Assembly: GCA_959604825.1 (NCBI GenBank)
Contig: CAUHCN010000017.1
Location: 1-48,108, forward strand
Direction: 5' to 3'
Length of the DNA: 48,108 nucleotides
Source: an uncultured Collinsella sp.
Lineage (GTDB): Bacteria; Actinomycetota; Coriobacteriia; Coriobacteriales; Coriobacteriaceae
A program made the position numbers and the translations under genes. Positions 46,128 through 48,108 of this stretch are shown one piece after another. Positions within the stretch are counted from its first letter, which is position 1, and each line of letters opens with the position of its first letter. Below the pieces are notes generated by a model that worked only from the letters and a program-made list of their open reading frames with translations, did not search any database and was not told the DNA's origin.

Positions 46128-46997
46128 ATGGAAATATTCGTCATCATTCCGACTCTTAATGCTGAGCATGAAATCGATGGGCTTTTAATTGCCCTCGAAC
46201 ACCAGTCTATTCAGCCGGTTGATATCCTTATCGTTGATTCCGCTTCGGAAGATAAAACTATAGAGCTGGTCCGGCAGCACAAAAGAGTCCGCCTTCTGAA
46301 GATTGATCGCCAGGATTTCAACCACGGCACCACAAGAGACATGGCACTAAGGGAGTCGAGGGGTGACTTTGTATGCTTCCTTACCCAAGATGCTGTGCCT
46401 GTTTCTGATGATTACCTGGAGCGGCTTGTTGCTCCCATGCTTGATGATTCCGATATCGCTCTCGTAAGCGGCAGGCAGCTGCCTAAGGCGGATGCCCGAC
46501 GTTTTGAACAGCTGGTGCGTGGTTTCAACTATCCCGACCGGCCATCCGTTCGTTCCAAATGTGATCTCGAGAAACTCGGTATTAAGACTTTTTTTGCATC
46601 TGATGCCTGTTCCGCTTATCGACGAACTGCATATCTCAAATGCGGCGGATTCGAGCACGTTAACACCAACGAGGACATGCTCATGGCGGCAAGGTTTATC
46701 GCCTCAGGGTTGAAGGTGGCTTACGAGCCGCGTGCAGAGGTCTATCACTCGCATAACTTGACGCCATCCCAACAGTTTGCCCGCAACCGCGCTGTTGGCT
46801 TCTTTCTCGAAACGCATGCAGACGAACTCATGCATGCAAGTGAGATTGGTGAAGGAAGCCGGCTCGCCAAGATGGTTTCGTCGCAACTTCTACGAGAGGG
46901 AAATCTTGGCGAGTTCGTTGCTTTCGGAGTCGATTGCTGCGCCCGCCTTCTCGGAAATCGCGCTGGCCGCAGGGCAGCAAGAAATGAAAGGTTATAG
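46128..46997 (+). CDS. Family 2 glycosyltransferase (rhamnosyltransferase-like)
   Basis: A 289-residue GT-A fold enzyme. It opens with FVIIPTLNAEHEIDGLLIAL; VDSASEDKT holds the nucleotide-sugar Asp, and FNHGTTRDMALRES with FLTQDAVP marks the rhamnosyltransferase group. A DACSAYRRTAY segment and NTNEDMLMAARF follow in the acceptor half. It starts immediately after the sugar transferase. Its sugar cannot be read, but the neighbouring rfb genes make dTDP-rhamnose a likely donor. Confidence 0.85.
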   Translation: MEIFVIIPTLNAEHEIDGLLIALEHQSIQPVDILIVDSASEDKTIELVRQHKRVRLLKIDRQDFNHGTTRDMALRESRGDFVCFLTQDAVPVSDDYLERLVAPMLDDSDIALVSGRQLPKADARRFEQLVRGFNYPDRPSVRSKCDLEKLGIKTFFASDACSAYRRTAYLKCGGFEHVNTNEDMLMAARFIASGLKVAYEPRAEVYHSHNLTPSQQFARNRAVGFFLETHADELMHASEIGEGSRLAKMVSSQLLREGNLGEFVAFGVDCCARLLGNRAGRRAARNERL

Positions 46998-47000
46998 CCA

Positions 47001-47900
47001 ATGAAAGGCATCATCCTCGCCGGCGGGTCCGGCACGCGCCTGTACCCGCTCACGCTCGTGACCTCCAAGCAGCTGCTGCCGGTCTACGACAAGCCCATGA
47101 TCTACTACCCGCTCAGCACCCTCATGCTGGCGGGCATCCGGGACATCCTGGTCATCTCCACGCCGACCGACCTGCCCAACTTCGAGCGCCTGCTCGGGGA
47201 CGGCTCGCGCTACGGCGTGAACCTCTCCTATGCCGAGCAGCCCAGCCCCGACGGCCTGGTCCAGGCCTTCACCATCGGCGAGGAGTTCATCGCCGGCGAG
47301 CCGTGCGCCCTCGTGCTCGGCGACAACATCTTCTACGGCAACGGCCTGTCGCGCCACCTGACGCGCGCCGTCCAGAACGCCGAGTCGGGCCGCGCCACGG
47401 TCTTCGGCTACCACGTGGACGACCCCGAGCGCTTCGGCGTCGTGGAGTTCGATGCGCAGGGGAGGGCCGTCTCCATCGAGGAGAAGCCCGAGCGCCCCAA
47501 GAGCTCCTACGCCGTCACCGGCCTGTACTTCTACCCGGGCGACGTCGCCGCCAAGGCGCATAGGGTGGAGCCCTCGGCCCGCGGCGAGCTGGAGATCACC
47601 ACGCTCAACCAGATGTACCTGGAGGAGGGGACGCTGTCCGTGGTCACCCTCGGCCGAGGCTACGCGTGGCTGGACACCGGCACCATGGAGAGCCTGCACG
47701 AGGCCGCGGAGTTCGTCCGCGCCGTGGAGCACTCCCAGGACCTGCCCGTGTCCGTGCCCGAGGAGATCGCCTGGGAGAACGGCTGGATCACGACCGCCGA
47801 GCTGGAGGAGGCCGCGAAGGCCTACGGCAAGTCGGTCTACGGCCAGCACCTGAAGAAGGTCGCCGCCGGCGAGATCGTCAACAGCCCGCGCGAATACTAG
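47001..47900 (+). CDS. rfbA: Glucose-1-phosphate thymidylyltransferase
   Basis: Makes dTDP-glucose, the first step to dTDP-L-rhamnose. The nucleotidyltransferase motif LAGGSGTRLYPLT is at the N-terminus (residues 6-18), followed by TSKQLLPVYDKPMIYYPLS. Length is 299 residues, normal for RmlA/RfbA. Its base and codon use is very G/C-biased, unlike the two genes before it. It starts 3 bases after the glycosyltransferase, and rfbB follows 12 bases later. Confidence 0.95.
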   Translation: MKGIILAGGSGTRLYPLTLVTSKQLLPVYDKPMIYYPLSTLMLAGIRDILVISTPTDLPNFERLLGDGSRYGVNLSYAEQPSPDGLVQAFTIGEEFIAGEPCALVLGDNIFYGNGLSRHLTRAVQNAESGRATVFGYHVDDPERFGVVEFDAQGRAVSIEEKPERPKSSYAVTGLYFYPGDVAAKAHRVEPSARGELEITTLNQMYLEEGTLSVVTLGRGYAWLDTGTMESLHEAAEFVRAVEHSQDLPVSVPEEIAWENGWITTAELEEAAKAYGKSVYGQHLKKVAAGEIVNSPREY

Positions 47901-47912
47901 GAGAAACCCCTC

Positions 47913-48108
47913 ATGTCTGAGATCTTTGAACCTAAGAACATCATCGTCACGGGCGGCTGCGGCTTCATCGGCAGCAACTTCGTGCACTACGTCGTGAACA
48001 ACCACCCCGGGGTGCACGTCACCGTCCTGGACAAGCTGACCTACGCCGGCAACCCCGAGAACATCGCCGGGCTGCCCTCCGACCGCGTGGAGCTCGTCGT
48101 GGGCGACA
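47913..48108 (+). CDS. rfbB: dTDP-glucose 4,6-dehydratase, N-terminal part (cut by window end)
   Basis: The 65 visible codons start with an NAD-binding Rossmann motif, VTGGCGFIGSNFVHY, and VLDKLTYAGNPENIAGL, typical of RmlB/RfbB. TAGGAGA before ATG 47913 is its ribosome-binding site. The product converts dTDP-glucose to the 4-keto-6-deoxy sugar. The remainder is beyond the window. Confidence 0.92.
   Translation, partial: MSEIFEPKNIIVTGGCGFIGSNFVHYVVNNHPGVHVTVLDKLTYAGNPENIAGLPSDRVELVVGD

Overview
The window is a G+C-rich, densely packed piece of a chromosome from an anaerobic actinobacterium. Gene content and codon use suggest Coriobacteriia, most likely a gut Collinsella or close relative. 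The evidence is a selenocysteine-dependent formate hydrogenlyase, a full selenium-decoding set, a DUF1667/anaerobic glycerol-3-phosphate-type trio, and standard actinobacterial housekeeping genes. The genus is inferred, not proven.

Bases 1-15916 hold one long operon for formate-driven hydrogen production. An FNR-like promoter and a leader of about 280 nt precede hydN/hycB, fdhF, hyfABCDEFGHI, hycH and hycI, and the run ends with the formate channel focA and a strong terminator. fdhF reads through an in-frame UGA as selenocysteine 140, with a SECIS hairpin directly downstream. Formate enters through FocA, FdhF oxidises it, HydN/HyfA/HyfH/HyfI carry electrons to the NiFe subunit HyfG, and HyfBCDEF form the ion-pumping membrane arm.

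Bases 15980-22926 hold the supporting enzymes: an orphan cytoplasmic Mo-bis-MGD oxidoreductase, selA, selB, the selC tRNA-Sec with its own extended -10 promoter and terminator, mobA for the MGD cofactor, and a Cys-rich DUF3343 (Se/S-carrier-like) protein. With the first block this makes a nearly self-contained formate/selenium/molybdenum island. selD and the Hyp maturation genes are not in the window.

Bases 23184-28478 carry gdhA and a two-gene xanthine-dehydrogenase-type Mo hydroxylase in which the FeS and Mo subunits are fused. Bases 28565-36834 are housekeeping: tRNA-Leu(UAG), tig, clpP-clpX, valS and folC. valS is bracketed by two inverted copies of an unusual long-hairpin element. Bases 36850-41906 are on the minus strand and rich in repeats: an M24 peptidase flanked by two REP-like 24-bp hairpins, a 24-bp tandem repeat, a glpA-like/glpB-like/DUF1667 operon, and three 57-bp palindromes.

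Bases 42006-44527 hold a zinc-ribbon membrane protein and a ThrRS that lacks the TGS domain. From 44533 to the end a surface-polysaccharide locus begins: a long inverted repeat, a LoaP/RfaH-like NusG paralogue, a sugar-phosphate transferase, a glycosyltransferase, rfbA, and an rfbB cut by the window edge.
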